Shown: positions 6,451 through 6,804 of the stretch, piece after piece | Numbering within the stretch: position 1 is the first letter of the stretch | Layout of the letters: each line of letters starts with the position of its first letter | Assembly (NCBI GenBank): GCA_013362195.1 | Contig: JABFWM010000369.1 | Coordinates: 1-6,804, forward strand | Length of the DNA stretch: 6,804 nt | Reading direction: 5' to 3' | DNA from: Acidobacteriota bacterium | Lineage (GTDB): Bacteria; Acidobacteriota; Vicinamibacteria; Vicinamibacterales; 2-12-FULL-66-21 | The notes under the pieces: generated by a model | Told to the model about the DNA's origin: nothing | The model's input: the letters and a program-made list of their open reading frames with translations, nothing else | Database searches by the model: none | Translations under genes and position numbers: made by a program

Positions 6451-6804
6451 ACGCCTTCGACTCGAGGCTCTCGATGGCGAACGGCGGCGGCGTGCCGTAG
6501 CCTTTCTGCGCCAGCTTGAACTGACTGTGCCAGAGTTCCGCCGCGTACTCGTTGTTCAACACGCGCACGAACTCGCCGCGATCGTTGCGCGCGAAGTCCC
6601 ACAGCCCGCTGTTGTGCCAGTGTGAGGGATTGTCCCACTCGAACCGATCGATGATCGGATAGAGGCAGACGCCTTCCACCGGCACGCCCGCGTCGATCGC
6701 CAGGCACAGTTCGTCGGTCATTTCCCGCAGCCATTCCGCGCGGCCGGAGCCGACGTGGCTCGTCTCGCCGACGAAGATCGGCCGGCGGTAGCGCTCGTAC
6801 ACGT
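6449..6804 (-). CDS. Clan GH-A glycoside hydrolase, GH1/beta-glucosidase-like (5' partial)
   Basis: Only the C-terminal 118 or so residues are in the window; the frame stays open to the edge, and the GTG at 6800-6802 is probably an internal valine. The segment RRPIFVGETSH contains a glutamate (codon 6764-6766) at the place of the nucleophile on strand 7 of clan GH-A barrels. It is followed by a helix (EWLREMTDELCLAIDAG) and by GVCLYPIIDRFEWDNPSHW with HNSGLWDF, which looks like strand 8 and the end of the barrel. I recall similar proteins annotated as beta-glucosidase-like near glf and family-1 glycosyltransferase genes, but the segment is too short to fix the GH family or substrate. It converges on glf with 37 bases between the stop codons, so it belongs to a different transcript. 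It might trim or remodel the same glycan; that is inference. Confidence 0.65.
   Translation of the reverse strand, partial: VYERYRRPIFVGETSHVGSGRAEWLREMTDELCLAIDAGVPVEGVCLYPIIDRFEWDNPSHWHNSGLWDFARNDRGEFVRVLNNEYAAELWHSQFKLAQKGYGTPPPFAIESLESKA

Overview
This is a GC-rich window (roughly two thirds G+C by eye) from a Gram-negative-type bacterium, most likely an Acidobacteriota member of the Vicinamibacteria kind. The main pointer is the first gene, in which a c-type heme domain of the reaction-centre-cytochrome type is joined through a long Pro/Gly/Arg linker to a beta-rich lipoprotein-like domain. I know that architecture mostly from acidobacterial genomes. The assignment is by recognition, not by search.

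Layout. Bases 2-1018 (+) hold the 3' part of the cytochrome/lipoprotein-like gene, whose 5' end lies outside the window. Bases 1019-1173 are the only sizeable intergenic gap. It contains a (GC)6 run, a small hairpin, a degenerate 9-bp tandem repeat and a good sigma70-type promoter placed so close to the next ATG that the message should be leaderless or nearly so. Four plus-strand genes follow almost without gaps: a cytoplasmic-looking glycoside hydrolase family 2 enzyme (1174-3030), galactokinase galK (3027-4109, GTG start overlapping the GH2 stop by 4 bases), a GT-B glycosyltransferase (4133-5377) and UDP-galactopyranose mutase glf (5290-6411, starting 88 bases inside the glycosyltransferase frame). 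Converging on glf from the minus strand is the 3' end of a clan GH-A glycoside hydrolase (6449-6804, 5' end outside). An 8-bp perfect hairpin sits between the two stop codons.

How the genes may work together. GH2 could release galactose from a glycoside and GalK would phosphorylate it to galactose-1-phosphate. Steps not encoded here (GalT/GalE or a UDP-sugar pyrophosphorylase) would give UDP-galactopyranose. Glf would then make UDP-galactofuranose, and the adjacent glycosyltransferase could place it on a surface glycan. The roles of GalK and Glf rest on strong motifs. The GH2 substrate, the sugar used by the glycosyltransferase and the idea of one salvage-to-galactofuranose pathway are inference from gene order.

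I saw no tRNA, rRNA, CRISPR array, insertion sequence or phage gene. Nothing here is clearly a wholly new system. The items most worth a second look are the leaderless promoter, the GT/glf overlap and the linked galactose/galactofuranose gene set.
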